A stretch of DNA of 64,000 bases, taken from NCBI GenBank assembly GCA_002751075.1, contig NAOQ01000188.1, positions 10,945 through 74,944 on the forward strand, in the 5' to 3' direction. Below the pieces are notes generated by a model. It did not search any database, had not been told where the DNA came from, and saw only the letters and a program-made list of their open reading frames with translations. Shown here piece by piece: positions 53,778 through 63,330 of this stretch. Numbering within the stretch: the stretch's first letter is position 1; each line of letters begins with the position of its first letter. The position numbers and the translations under genes are program-made. The DNA is from Ichthyophonus hoferi. Its lineage: Eukaryota; Opisthokonta; Ichthyosporea; Ichthyophonida; Ichthyophonidae.

Positions 53778-56700
53778 CTTCTATTACCTGTTACTAATCC
53801 TTATCCTGTCAGATATAATTTACTGCCTGTCCTTGTTATTCCTCCCTTTCTCTCCTCTTTGTCCTGCCTCCTTCCCCACCACCATAACATGCATCTGTCC
53901 TGTATGCTCTCTTCAGCATCCCTTCCTCATTCTCTCCTTTATTTCACCCTATCGCTCTCTCTCTATCTCTCTCTCTCTCTGACTCATTCACTCACTCTCC
54001 CTCTCTCTCCTTATCTCTTTCTCAACACCAGAGTGCAAAGCTAATGGCACAAGAGAGGTATTTCAGTGGAGAGTTCCAAGCGAGCTTTGACTATGGTCAA
54101 CGGCTATTTAATCAAGGAGAGAAATATAATGACTGTCAGGCTATGACGTGGGGCCTGATCGCGAAGGCCAAGGTTAGTAGGAGGGGGATGGGGTAGGATC
54201 TCAGGTACTATATACTATAGGGCATTACTTCCCTTGGGCCATCTCAGTCTTCTTGCTCACTCTTATGTTACCTGTACTGTCCCCTTGCTTAATGCCTTAC
54301 TTTTCTGTTTTCTTGCAAAACAGCAAATATATATATATATGAAATATTACATCCACTTTCCTCTATATCTACACTACACGTATAAACACACATACACATA
54401 TATATATCCTCATACTAAATCGTATGTCGTCCTCAGGTGGAGATTGTATGGGGTCATCTGGATGACGCCCTAGCCTCCCTTATTGAGTGCGAACGGGTGG
54501 CCACCCTAGACTCAACCTCTGCCCTGGGCGATACTCCAGATATAGAGGTATATAGATGAAGCTGGAGCCACACATACCTAACATACCCTTAGGACCATTC
54601 ACACACAATATATTCGTTCCCCCACCCTCCCCCACCTTACCATTACCCCTCCTTATGCTCTTGTGTGATTAGAGGTCTATTTCTAGCTCCCTCCCTAAGC
54701 CTGGGTATGGTATGTACCATAGACTCTTGCCTGTCCTATGCTTTGATTATGCCATGCCACGTGGTTACCCTCTCCCTATTGGTAATAGTCTTTACCCTAG
54801 AATTTAAACTAAGTTTATAACGAGGTTGTTATTGGACAGGTCACATCATTGCTAGCCTTAGTCCACGTACGATTGGGCAATATGGCCGAGGCAGCCCAGT
54901 ATGTAGGAGTCATTATGGCCAAGCCTGACCTGCACGAAAGGTCTCTTATTGGTTGGCTGCACTGTCCGCTTATATGACCATTTGTCTATACCCATTCTTT
55001 ATGCTACTCTTTACTACCTAATTAGGAGTACATATTGCATATAATCCTATTAGTACTCATATGGTACTACATATGTACATGTGTATATATCTATCTATGT
55101 AATATAGGCTTCTATCTGTATACATGTACATGCATATAGGTGGGCGGTGAATGGTGGATGGTGTCTCTATACTTGAAATGGATTTGAGAAGATGTTTCCA
55201 GCAATGGTCTTTGACCTCATAGATATATAAATCTATCTCCTTACTCCCTAACACAATATTAGATACATCACGTTATATTGCACACACTATCATCCTAGCA
55301 ATAGCACTGCGTATACTGCATATACCTACTATCATATATATATATACTATATACTTACTTACTTACTTACTGACTTACTTACATACATACTATCATACAT
55401 ACCTGCCTGCACACCCTCACATGTGCACATCTTCTACATGACTTTACTCCTTACTTCATACACATACACATGCATATATGTAGTCTCTTTCACTTATGTT
55501 TGATGTTTGCCGACCTGGGAGAGGTGTGCTTCAAATTATGGATTGACGATAGGTAAGAGACTATTACTATTACTATTACTATTACTACTTCTATTAATAT
55601 TACTATTGTTGTTACTATTACTATTACTATTATTATTAGTAGTAGTATTAGTATTACCATGACTGTGACTACTACTATTACTACTGCTATTAATACTCCT
55701 ATTAATGTTCTTATTACTATTCCTATCACTGTTATCCTACCCTTGCTATCCCCTTATGACCTACCAACCATATCCTCTCCCCTCCCTTCCCTTCTCCCCC
55801 CCAGCACGGAGGTTGCAATGAAGGAGACTTACAGAGAACACATCAACCGCCTATGTATCATATATGGTAGGCAACCTTACTTATACTGCCCCTCATAGGC
55901 TGCCAGTCATGCCGACATCTCCCTATATCTCGTTATTGCCACCCACCACCTACCATCCTAATTCTCTTCCTACATCCTTTAACCTTTCTACAGGTACTGT
56001 AAGTAAACTATATCCCTTGGCGGCCCCACGGTCTTTAGTCCGTAAGGGTCAAATGGAATGGATGTTTGCTAGTTATAAGAAGTGTCGGCAGTCCTGGTAT
56101 GATGCCTTGTATTGGGCAGGTGAGCGAGACCCTCCTATACCTATATCCCATCCGATCTTATCTTATCCTATCATATATATGTATATGTGTGTGTGTGTGT
56201 GTGTGTGTAATCTCATGTAACTGGCCAATACTATTAGCGATCTCCTTACATACCATAGAGATAATATGTGATACTCCTATATGATCCCATGGGTTGCTGC
56301 ATTGTATTTTATGGTATGATACTGTGTTTTATCATATTATATTATATTCTCCTGTTTTATCTTATCATTGGCCACCACCTTTTATTATGCTCTTTTTTGT
56401 CCTATTACGGTGAATGGTGACCTGACCCGATATATTCCAACCACTTACAACCCATTATAGTCATTTCCGTATATATCTACAGCTAATCATGTCTTATCTA
56501 CCCCTACACTTATCATTGGTGTTTAGCCTTACGGCTACTCGCTAATTGGTTGGAAGTCATGTGCATGTGTAATTATGTCTATATATGGCCTGGTAGTCAT
56601 GTAACTATGTACAAACTAGCATACTGACATACCCCTCTATCTTTATCTATTTCTATCATTATCTACAGAGAACATACCATCAATACCCTACGAGAGGGCC

Positions 56701-57042
56701 TTGGTACTGTATGAGATATTCACCGTGGCGGATACGGATCTGGTTGGCTATCCCCATATATGCATATATATATAATTGCTGCTGTGTACTAGGAATGTAT
56801 TGTATTGCACGCACTAGTGATATTCCTACCAAGCCAGAATGTATTTCCCATCTACTTTAAATGCATATATATGCCTCATACCCATACATATAGCCATATA
56901 TACCATATGTACACTCCGAATATAATACTTACTACCTCCTTCTCTCCCTCTCTAGATGCACGAACAGCTGTACTATCAGGCTATTAATGCGTTGGTGAGA
57001 TTGTCGGTTCCCATGCCACTCAGCCTCTTACCCAATAAGTAA
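32050..57042 (+). CDS. PH-PH-class III nucleotide cyclase (sAC-like) with NTPase and TPR-like tail, 43 exons, 5' end uncertain
   Basis: The likely reaction is ATP to cAMP, as in soluble adenylyl cyclase (ADCY10). Exons: 32050-32174, 32581-32624, 32849-32934, 33507-33622, 34146-34227, 34707-34803, 35327-35463, 35848-35998, 36825-36962, 37644-38144, 38717-38929, 39645-39834, 40313-40413, 41343-41548, 42104-42212, 42878-42952, 43340-43448, 43773-43891, 44964-45008, 45236-45337, 45795-45943, 46291-46375, 46607-46774, 47446-47541, 47843-47901, 48110-48215, 48628-48765, 49807-49908, 50448-50504, 50923-51017, 51254-51312, 51603-51706, 51796-51888, 52576-52725, 53336-53539, 54032-54172, 54437-54547, 54840-54940, 55484-55552, 55805-55866, 55994-56119, 56669-56742, 56956-57042. 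All phases agree, giving at least 1,726 residues. Domains: PH1 57-153, PH2 184-305, C1 326-520, C2 575-740, NTPase 770-1000, helical tail to the end. The start is not found, and the gap at 43945-44392 might hide an exon. Exons 1-2 are the least certain; the cyclase exons are secure. Confidence 0.88.
32455..32481 (+). other. Candidate 27-nt duplicated exon of the PH-cyclase gene
   Basis: A stretch at about 32400-32475 resembles 32523-32599, which carries the exon at 32581. The first copy has an AG acceptor, 27 bases encoding GQRRLEYD plus split codons, and a GTATGT donor. Its phase in and out equals that needed between exons 32050-32174 and 32581-32624. It could therefore be included or skipped without changing the frame. 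Confidence 0.5.
32849..34803 (+). other. Exons encoding the first PH domain
   Basis: Four exons (32849-32934, 33507-33622, 34146-34227, 34707-34803) give a typical PH fold: KGKSRWFVLEKDKLSWYRS for the first strands, KKGIIMLNQ for the middle strand, YYFISDSEDS before the C-terminal helix, and the closing tryptophan in SLWMDQLEW. PH domains commonly bind phosphoinositides or proteins. A basic patch (KGKSR) is present where many lipid binders have it. Confidence 0.8.
35272..35315. repeat. CT then TG dinucleotide repeat before a splice acceptor
   Basis: A CT run passes into a TG run directly upstream of the acceptor at 35326, so the pyrimidine tract of this intron is a microsatellite. Confidence 0.95.
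35327..36962 (+). other. Exons encoding the second PH domain and acidic linker
   Basis: Exons 35327-35463, 35848-35998 and 36825-36962 read GCLKRKTTGGWKDRYIVL, then LVWYSSRPGNP, then LPKGRLPWVLFIDRKGE, then a helix with a tryptophan (NLWVDVLTRVKTFL). This is a PH-like fold with a long insert. An acidic stretch (EEEDIDNDDAQED) leads into the cyclase. Confidence 0.75.
37644..38929 (+). other. Exons encoding cyclase domain C1
   Basis: The 501-nt exon 37644-38144 and exon 38717-38929 encode a class III cyclase catalytic domain. Both metal-binding aspartates are present: FADISGF (D366 in my numbering) and DVIKYAGDAFLALW (D417). The lysine before AGD matches human sAC K95. The long 501-nt exon is exceptional for this gene and holds most of the domain. 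Confidence 0.93.
39406..39540. repeat. 37-bp tandem repeat, about 4 copies, in a cyclase intron
   Basis: Units beginning ATTGTACTGCATATAATAGG occur at 39406, 39443, 39480 and 39517, with few differences. The array lies in the intron between the C1 and C2 exons. Confidence 0.92.
39645..42212 (+). other. Exons encoding cyclase domain C2
   Basis: Exons 39645-39834, 40313-40413, 41343-41548 and 42104-42212 encode the partner domain: VTVLFAHLP (no metal aspartate, as expected for C2), VRQFIIDDKGSVLVAAF, SCGVTTGKVFLGAVG and FAMVGDTVNLAARLM. The Asn and Arg in VNLAARLM (N695, R699) are the expected transition-state residues. The domain ends in EPIMVKGK, as sAC-type domains do. Confidence 0.92.
43945..44392. 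other. Assembly gap (448 N)
   Basis: A run of N follows directly on an AT dinucleotide repeat, so the assembler probably stopped in that repeat. It lies in the intron between exons 43773-43891 and 44964-45008, which are in phase with each other. A phase-neutral exon could still be hidden. Confidence 0.98.
44714..44767. repeat. 27-bp perfect or near-perfect tandem duplication
   Basis: The unit AGTACCTTTCTTTAGGATTA plus CACCAT and one variable base occurs twice in a row in the intron right of the assembly gap. Confidence 0.95.
47571..47750. repeat. 65-bp tandem repeat, about 3 copies
   Basis: Units starting AGGCTGTGTGTATAGGATGG begin at 47571, 47636 and 47701. The copies differ at a few positions. 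The array lies just after the exon 47446-47541. Confidence 0.92.
51474..51530. repeat. GATA/GGTA tetranucleotide repeat
   Basis: GATA and GGTA units with a purine-rich end lie in the intron before exon 51603-51706. Confidence 0.85.
53941..54010. repeat. CT-rich low-complexity tract before a splice acceptor
   Basis: A long CTCT run lies before the acceptor of exon 54032-54172 and forms an extended polypyrimidine tract. Confidence 0.9.
55559..55735. repeat. ACT/ATT trinucleotide microsatellite
   Basis: About 175 bases of TTACTA-type triplets lie in the intron between exons 55484-55552 and 55805-55866. Frames read through it are artefacts. Confidence 0.92.
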
Positions 57043-59595
57043 GTAGAGTAGCATGTATATTGATTGGTTGATGAGAGGGGAGAATGGTGGGTGGAATGTA
57101 GCCTTTAAAATTCACTCTATTGGTTAAAACCTTGAGTTAACTTTTAAAAGGGCCTACCGGTTGGTTGCTGTGTGATTTTTTTCTCCGTCCCTCTACATTC
57201 CATTGGTCCCATTTAGTTTAAAATTCTGAGTCATCGAGTCAAAGACTAAAATTACTTGAGAACCAAAAAATTAAATGTTTGATCATTTTAATCTCTTGGC
57301 TTTTAACCACATTTTTATTTGATCGTTTTTGCTTTTGCGGTTGTGTTTATTTGGTCTTTCCTATTCTCTCCTCTCTCTCCTCTTACTTCTATTGGTAGAT
57401 ATAAGTAGGTGGCTCGTCTGTACACTGTAAATAAATCTGTCAGCCAATGAATGGTCTCTCAATGGTCTCCTCTCTCATTATTAACTCTCCAATCAGACCT
57501 CATAATCATCCCGGTCTTCTTCATTTCCTGCCTCTCGACCATGCCAACCAATAAAAATAAGTCACGGAGAAGGTTAGTTGCTTTTAACTGACTACCTTTG
57601 TTTTCTTCTGTCTGTATATCTCCATTAGCCTCCCTCTCGTTTTATATTTTATTTCTAGGATTGTTCCTATCTTTTACTAAATGGTACTATATCTATCCTA
57701 TGTGATACAATTCTACTATCCTCTACTTCTGTGAGGCCCCCACCCACAGCTACCAATTCCTACCCTGTTGTTTTTTATAGTTTCATTCTAGCGACAAAAC
57801 CTACAATGGAACGGTGTGTATCGAGTATGGGCCTACTTATAGTATACCTAGCTATACCCTCTTTAGACAACCATTGCCATCATCTCAAGGCACTTTAGTT
57901 ATTGGTGATTGGATCATGATTACATTCACTGCATTCTGAGCCAATCATATCATCCCCTAACTAATACCAATGCCTCTGATAGGCTCACCAGGGCCTTGTT
58001 TGTACGACATGGTCACAATAACCTATTTCGTTGGATGAGGTCATATGTGGCTCAACCAACACAGTTGTTTTGAATTTTTAAGTTAGGCCGTGGGTCGCCC
58101 CATTTTACTATGCATTTACTATTGCTGATCAGGGGTATTATTAGTCTAAGAGAGTCCATGTGATTGAGAAATCTAGACATCAACATTAGCAAAGATATAT
58201 AGGCATTACCTGCATATGCTTACTAGATATTTATTTATATAATACATAAACTTCCATATATTTGATGAACCTAACGATCAAGAGATAGATGGTTGACAAA
58301 AAGGCTTTTCTGTGTTATGATATCGAGAAAAATAACTATATGATTAAGTAGTAATTGATATGCTTCTAACCATTTCTGTATAGTGTACACTAAAAAATAT
58401 ATATATAGGGGTAAACCTTTAACATTGTAAGTATCCCTCGTGTCATGACATATACTGTGTGATAGATAATTCAGTCGTGGGCCCGTTATAAGTACTTTTA
58501 TATTTATAAATGCTGTAATTGAATATATAAGAATATAATATCCGAAAGACCCGTTGAAATGCGCGATTAAGTCATTAAGTAAAGAGCTAAATCTTGGCGC
58601 AAGTTTCTCTATCCGAGTATTTTGGTGTCAATGGATAAGAGTTTGTTTTAAGCAAACAGTAACTATGTAAAAAATAGAAATCAATTACAGGTATAGAAGA
58701 CCTCTCTTTTGATACTCGGTGCACTACATATTAGTGAAAATATGATCACTTCAATCATAAAGGTTGATTATCTTTGGGCTAATATGGATTATATTTTTGT
58801 TCTAAGAAAAAGATATCCCGAGTCCAGCCAATCAAAACTTTTAACTTTACTAAGCTGCACGTGATGTCCCTTTTATAATATATATAGGTACCGGTTACCA
58901 TCTTCATTATAGGATTCTTTGCTGATTCGGATAATATAGGACGTCCGATTGCCCAATGAAGCTTCAGTGGGTGCCTTTTTGTGCCAAATATTTCTCTTTA
59001 TAAATAAAACTCGGCTTATATTGGCATTGAAACCTTTATATCCGAAAATATGAAGATAAATACATGGCCAGGGATTGATAGAGACTATGCATAATACCAT
59101 AACATTCAGTTCAAGAAACATTTGTTTGTGATTTTCTCGTTAAAAGAAGCAATGTGGAAAAGCTTTCTGGTAGTATTTACGTTTTCTTTATTATTCTAAA
59201 TGGACAAGTGGAATATCATTAATAATTAACTATTACCTGGTTCTGCGTTCAACACAATACTGTGCTCGGGTCGAGTTACATTTGCTCGCCATCTTCATAA
59301 TAATGCTGTCATCTCGCTATGTTTTCTCACGCTCACCATCCATGCAATATAATTTTGTGACCTGGTTTACATGCTCACTCTCCATACAATATAATCGCTA
59401 CGAGATTACAATGGTCAAAGGCCCATCAATGCACCAGTGCCTACTGGCGAATCAAAATGGAGAAGCCAAATCCCCTATCTTACTGGCTCTTAAAACATCC
59501 AATAATAACATATTATAGTCTAATGACGTTATGTAAGTGATGACCAACGTATTACGTCCGTACCATTTAGGAGGCCCTGATACGTGGTTACCGCC
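57043..59595. other. Spacer between the cyclase and aquaporin genes
   Basis: The first part may hold an alternative last exon of the cyclase gene at 57792-57939 (see findings). The rest is AT-rich with scattered CCAAT/ATTGG motifs and a weak two-copy duplication near 59.32-59.40 kb. I see no other gene. Confidence 0.5.
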
Positions 59596-59605
59596 TATAT
59601 AAAAG
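59596..59605 (+). promoter_or_regulatory. TATA box of the aquaporin gene
   Basis: TATATAAAAG lies about 220 bases upstream of the ATG at 59825, with no other gene nearby. It is a good match to the TATA consensus, so transcription probably starts near 59630. Confidence 0.6.
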
Positions 59606-59824
59606 AGGTATGCAATTAGGATGTCAACGCGTGTTGCGCGATTGGTGTTTGAAGTGCATGTTTTGATTTATGATTAGTATTCTATGTGATATAATCTATA
59701 TCAGTAACTCTAATTTTATCATATGCTTATCGTATATTTTAGGTCGTTTTATGTAATCTGAAGTATAATAAAAAATTAAGAGGTTTTAGTATTTTTACGA
59801 CTATTTGGTCTTAATCTTAAAAAC

Positions 59825-61601
59825 ATGACTCATAATGGGTATAGTATGCCCGACCCTGACGTGCCGTTGACGCCCTTAGCCATTCCTAGCGCTGATGTTA
59901 ACCTAATACCCATTACTTCTTTTCCTAGCAATAATGATGTTAACCTAATACCCAATAATTCTTTCTCTGTGCCACCAGATATGTTGGATGTTATCAGCTA
60001 CAAAGAGAACGTACGTATTAATAATATAAAGATATATTGCGTGTGTAAAACTGACTGTAATAGCATGCCTGTCAGGTTTAGCTACTATTTGTTATGTGCA
60101 GATATACCTGTATGTGAATATAGCTGCCTTTTCTTTCTCCCTCTCTCTCTCTCTCTCTTGGACTATATATTCAAATTGATAGCAGTATCCTTTTTACTAT
60201 AATTTCATTAATGGCATTGCATCATAATTACTTAATCCGTGCCACCCTACATAGTGCATGCTGTTTTCTTCTCAAAAAGAAAGCAATAAACTCAAATAAG
60301 ATAACTAGACTGATAAATAACTAAATAATATTATTCTTTTATTCAGTCAGGCAAACCAGTCACAGAATACAGTGCAACTACGATTCCCAAATACAACGAT
60401 ATTACGATTCCCAATTACAGCGAGGTTACGATTCCCAATGTTCTTCCAGCCAAGCCAGCTCTATCCTGGTTGAAGCAGTTCAAAATGAAAGGTTTGGTAC
60501 GCGAATGTGCAGCAGAATTTTGGGGTACCTTTATTATGATTGCCTTTGGAGATGGTGTTGTTGCCAATGTAGTGCTGGGCAGCGACCTTCTTAATAAAGA
60601 ATGTCCCGTAGGCCATACCTGTAACGCACAACCCACCGGCAATTACGTTACTATTACTTTGGCCTGGGGCCTAGCCGTTCTATTTGGGGTTCTATCTTCC
60701 GCTAATATCTCAGGTGCCCATCTCAATCCTGCCGTCACGCTAAGCTCGGCTATCTTCAAAGGTTTTCCATGGAAGAAAGTCCTCCCCTTTTGGATAGCTC
60801 AGACTGCAGGTGCTTTTGCAGCCGCTGGATTTGTGCTTAGTGTCTATTACCAGTCCTTCCGTGCCGCTGATCCTAACTAGTAAGTATTACCATTATTTGT
60901 GTGCACTTTATATGCCTATATATACCCCGACAGGCAGTAGCACACTCTTTTTTTTAAAGGTACTCTACGAATTTTTGAATTGTGAGCTTCAATATAGCAT
61001 GCAGTCTAACTGCTGGCGCAAAAAAATTCTACGGGTAAAGTATTTATTCATCAGTGAGTATATTGTCAAGAAAGAAGTAGAAACCTATTCCCTCTCCTCC
61101 TTACTCGCCATGTTATGTTTCGGCTTGGTTATATTGATGATGATACGATATAACATCATAGATTAATTCTTTGTTCCCCTTAGCACCTTGGCCACAGCTG
61201 GTATTTTCTGCACCTTCAAACGTCCCTGGCTCGACCTCAGAGGGGCCTTGTGGGACCAGATAGCAGGCACAGCCCTGCTAATCGCTGGCATCTTTTCTAT
61301 TGGTGACTCGCGGAATGTCGGGCTTGCCTCTACCACTGGACCCTTTGCCGTGGCCCTCTTGGTAGTAGTGATTGGTATGGCCTTTGGCCTACAAGCTGGC
61401 TATGCCATCAACCCGGCTCGTGATTTTGGCCCACGACTCCTTGCCGCCTTTGCGGGTTGGGGCAGTCAGATGTTTACCGCTGCTGACTATTATTTCTGGG
61501 TGCCTATTGTGGGACCTTTGATTGGGGGGCCATTAGGTGGCTTGATGTATATTCTATTTATTGAACAACATTACCCTCTTGAACTCCCAACCCAAAGCTA
61601 A
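59825..61601 (+). CDS. Aquaglyceroporin (MIP family), 3 exons, 378 residues
   Basis: A six-helix plasma-membrane channel for glycerol and water. Exons: 59825-60010, 60347-60879, 61184-61601, with phase-consistent joints at GTACGT and GTAAGT donors. The first NPA is in SGAHLNPAVTL (residues 189-191), the second in AGYAINPARDFGPR (316-318). The aspartate after the second NPA-Arg (D320) is the mark of glycerol-conducting members. The core starts near MKGLVRECAAEFWGTF (about 109) and ends in an aquaglyceroporin-like WVPIVGPLIGG. The first 108 residues form a hydrophilic tail rich in Pro, Asn and Ile with two sets of short repeats. The start at 59825 is the first ATG after the TATA box and keeps the frame through exon 1. 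Confidence 0.95.
59894..59977 (+). repeat. 42-nt in-frame duplication in aquaporin exon 1
   Basis: GATGTTAACCTAATACCCA occurs at 59894 and 59936. It encodes DVNLIP twice, 14 residues apart, in the N-terminal tail. Confidence 0.9.
60368..60439 (+). repeat. 24-nt in-frame tandem repeat (3 copies) in aquaporin exon 2
   Basis: Three 8-residue units, YSATTIPK, YNDITIPN and YSEVTIPN, share the bases ACGATTCCCAA. They precede the first membrane segment. Confidence 0.92.
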
Positions 61602-62400
61602 ATATTTCATTCTTATAAGGGCACGCTATTTCCCTACCATGCCTTACAGTTAAGGCATTGCTCTGTACATATATACGTATATACATAGATACGTTGGTAG
61701 TGTAAAAATGAGGCTTAGCATCAATCAGTCGAATGAGTATATGTAATATTTTATCTATTTTATCATTGCATAGTTCACAATATAGCTTTAACAATGTGTT
61801 TCTTCTTAATGGCTTACATAATTAATATTTATAGTATAGGAATCGTTGATATAGAAATGACTGTACATTTGTACAACAATATATCAAAAGTTGTAGCGAA
61901 CGATGCAGCACACCGGGTAACCAAATATTATCTTCTTTTTAAAAATAAAAGTATAAATCCTGTTCGCCTGTGGACTATCTTCTTATACAGCACTAATTGA
62001 TCACAATTCCAAGGTTAAAAAACATAAAATCTAAATTCTGCCCCTTTAGCTACCGCTATAGTACAATTATCAGTTATATTATAAAAGCAATAAAATATAA
62101 ATATATTAAACACCTTAGGTGTATTCTATGATAACATGTTATATCTTGCCCCATTATTAGGTGATACAGATTATCAATCTCTCCGTAAGTCCTATAGGTT
62201 AATCTGATAGACTTGGACGAATGAGATGGTAGAGCTTGTGCCTATTAATAGTCGAAGTATACCAAAATCCAATAACAGCTGAGTAAAGATACTAGAGTGG
62301 CCACTAAAGATGAAAATCTACTAGGACCGTCAACTCCGAAGGAACCACGTGGTGCAGCCACAACAAGAATATCATGAAATTATTGGTCCAATATTAGTTG
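61602..62400. other. Spacer downstream of the aquaporin gene
   Basis: AT-rich sequence that should include the aquaporin 3' UTR. No gene or repeat is evident. Confidence 0.5.
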
Positions 62401-63330
62401 CTTTAATTATTGCGCTCTGAGTCACATGAAATGATTCGTCAACATAGGTTAACCGGAAGTGTGCAATTGGACTAATGACGCGGACAATAGCTAAAAAGCC
62501 GTCCAAATAAGGATAAAAACGTTAAACCAATTGAATAATTAAGATCAGGTTATGTTTCAAGCATTCTAGTGGGCTTTCCGGTATCATGTGAAACACATTA
62601 GCCAATAAAGATCTATATGATTGTTTGTATTTTGGACCAAAATACGAAATGCACCTACCCTGACACCCGTGATAAACAAGGGTTGCGAGAAAAGGGGAAA
62701 AAAGAAAAAAGAAAAAAAGGAAAACGTAACGAAAACAACCAATAGAGATATGGATGATAACATATAAACCATCATAAACAAAGCTTTGCGTTTCTTATAA
62801 TTTTTTAACAATATCTTATATATATTATATTTTCTTACTGATAGTTAGAAGGTATTTGGCCTGCATTCTATAACCATCGTATTTATTGTAATGTCTAGCA
62901 CCTTATTAGCATTTGATTATAATCGTCAGTGTTTAAATCTTTCTCCTATTGATAATACTGAGAAGTATTTAATTACTTTTGATAATAATAGCAACTATTA
63001 CATACACCCAGCATTAGTACCTCTCACTGATCGCTCACATGGTGCTATTATTACAAACACGCCTAAGCGTATTAAGGCAGGAGGATCTCCTCAATTTGTA
63101 GAAGACTACTTGAGACAGCTGAGGATAGAACTATAGTACATCCCTTCTCTTACATTGAACTTGTCTCGTCTTTCTATTGAAAGCAGATCACAGCTAAGTA
63201 CTCTCTCTATCGTTAGCCCAGTAAGAGATACTTTTAAGTAACACCTACTTGGAGACCCCAAAGTCTGTAAACAAGTCACCAGGACTACTGCAGATCGTTA
63301 TAAAATATTATTAAATCTAAACAAACCATA
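62400..63330 (+). repeat. Diverged copy of the 21-29 kb repeat family, with an 81-residue open frame
   Basis: CAACATAGGTTAACCGGAA near 62.44 kb matches the region before the module in the 29-kb copy. The frame 62891-63136 starts MSSTLLAFDYN and contains LTDRSHGAI and TPKRIKA, which parallel the 21.7-kb copy at the protein level. Similarity continues to about 63.29 kb, ending in LGDPKVCKQVTRT. The copy looks broken. DNA similarity is much weaker than among the 21-29 kb copies. I do not recognise the family. Confidence 0.5.

Larger units (their letters stand above)
48110..57042 (+). other. Exons encoding the helical, TPR-like C-terminal region
   Basis: About 620 residues of amphipathic helix pairs follow the NTPase. 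TPR-like stretches include KEAITFYTRAIDM and MNRSMEHIEQALKALGLP. This matches the general layout of ADCY10, whose C-terminal region is thought to regulate the enzyme. Individual repeats are too weak to count by eye. Confidence 0.7.

Noticed and set aside
55490-55729. Hydrophobic open frame on the - strand
   Set aside because: It is a read-through of the ACT/ATT triplet array and overlaps a real cyclase exon on the other strand.
58873-59518. Short frames on both strands before the aquaporin gene
   Set aside because: No recognisable domain, no phase-consistent neighbours, and they overlap a weak local duplication.
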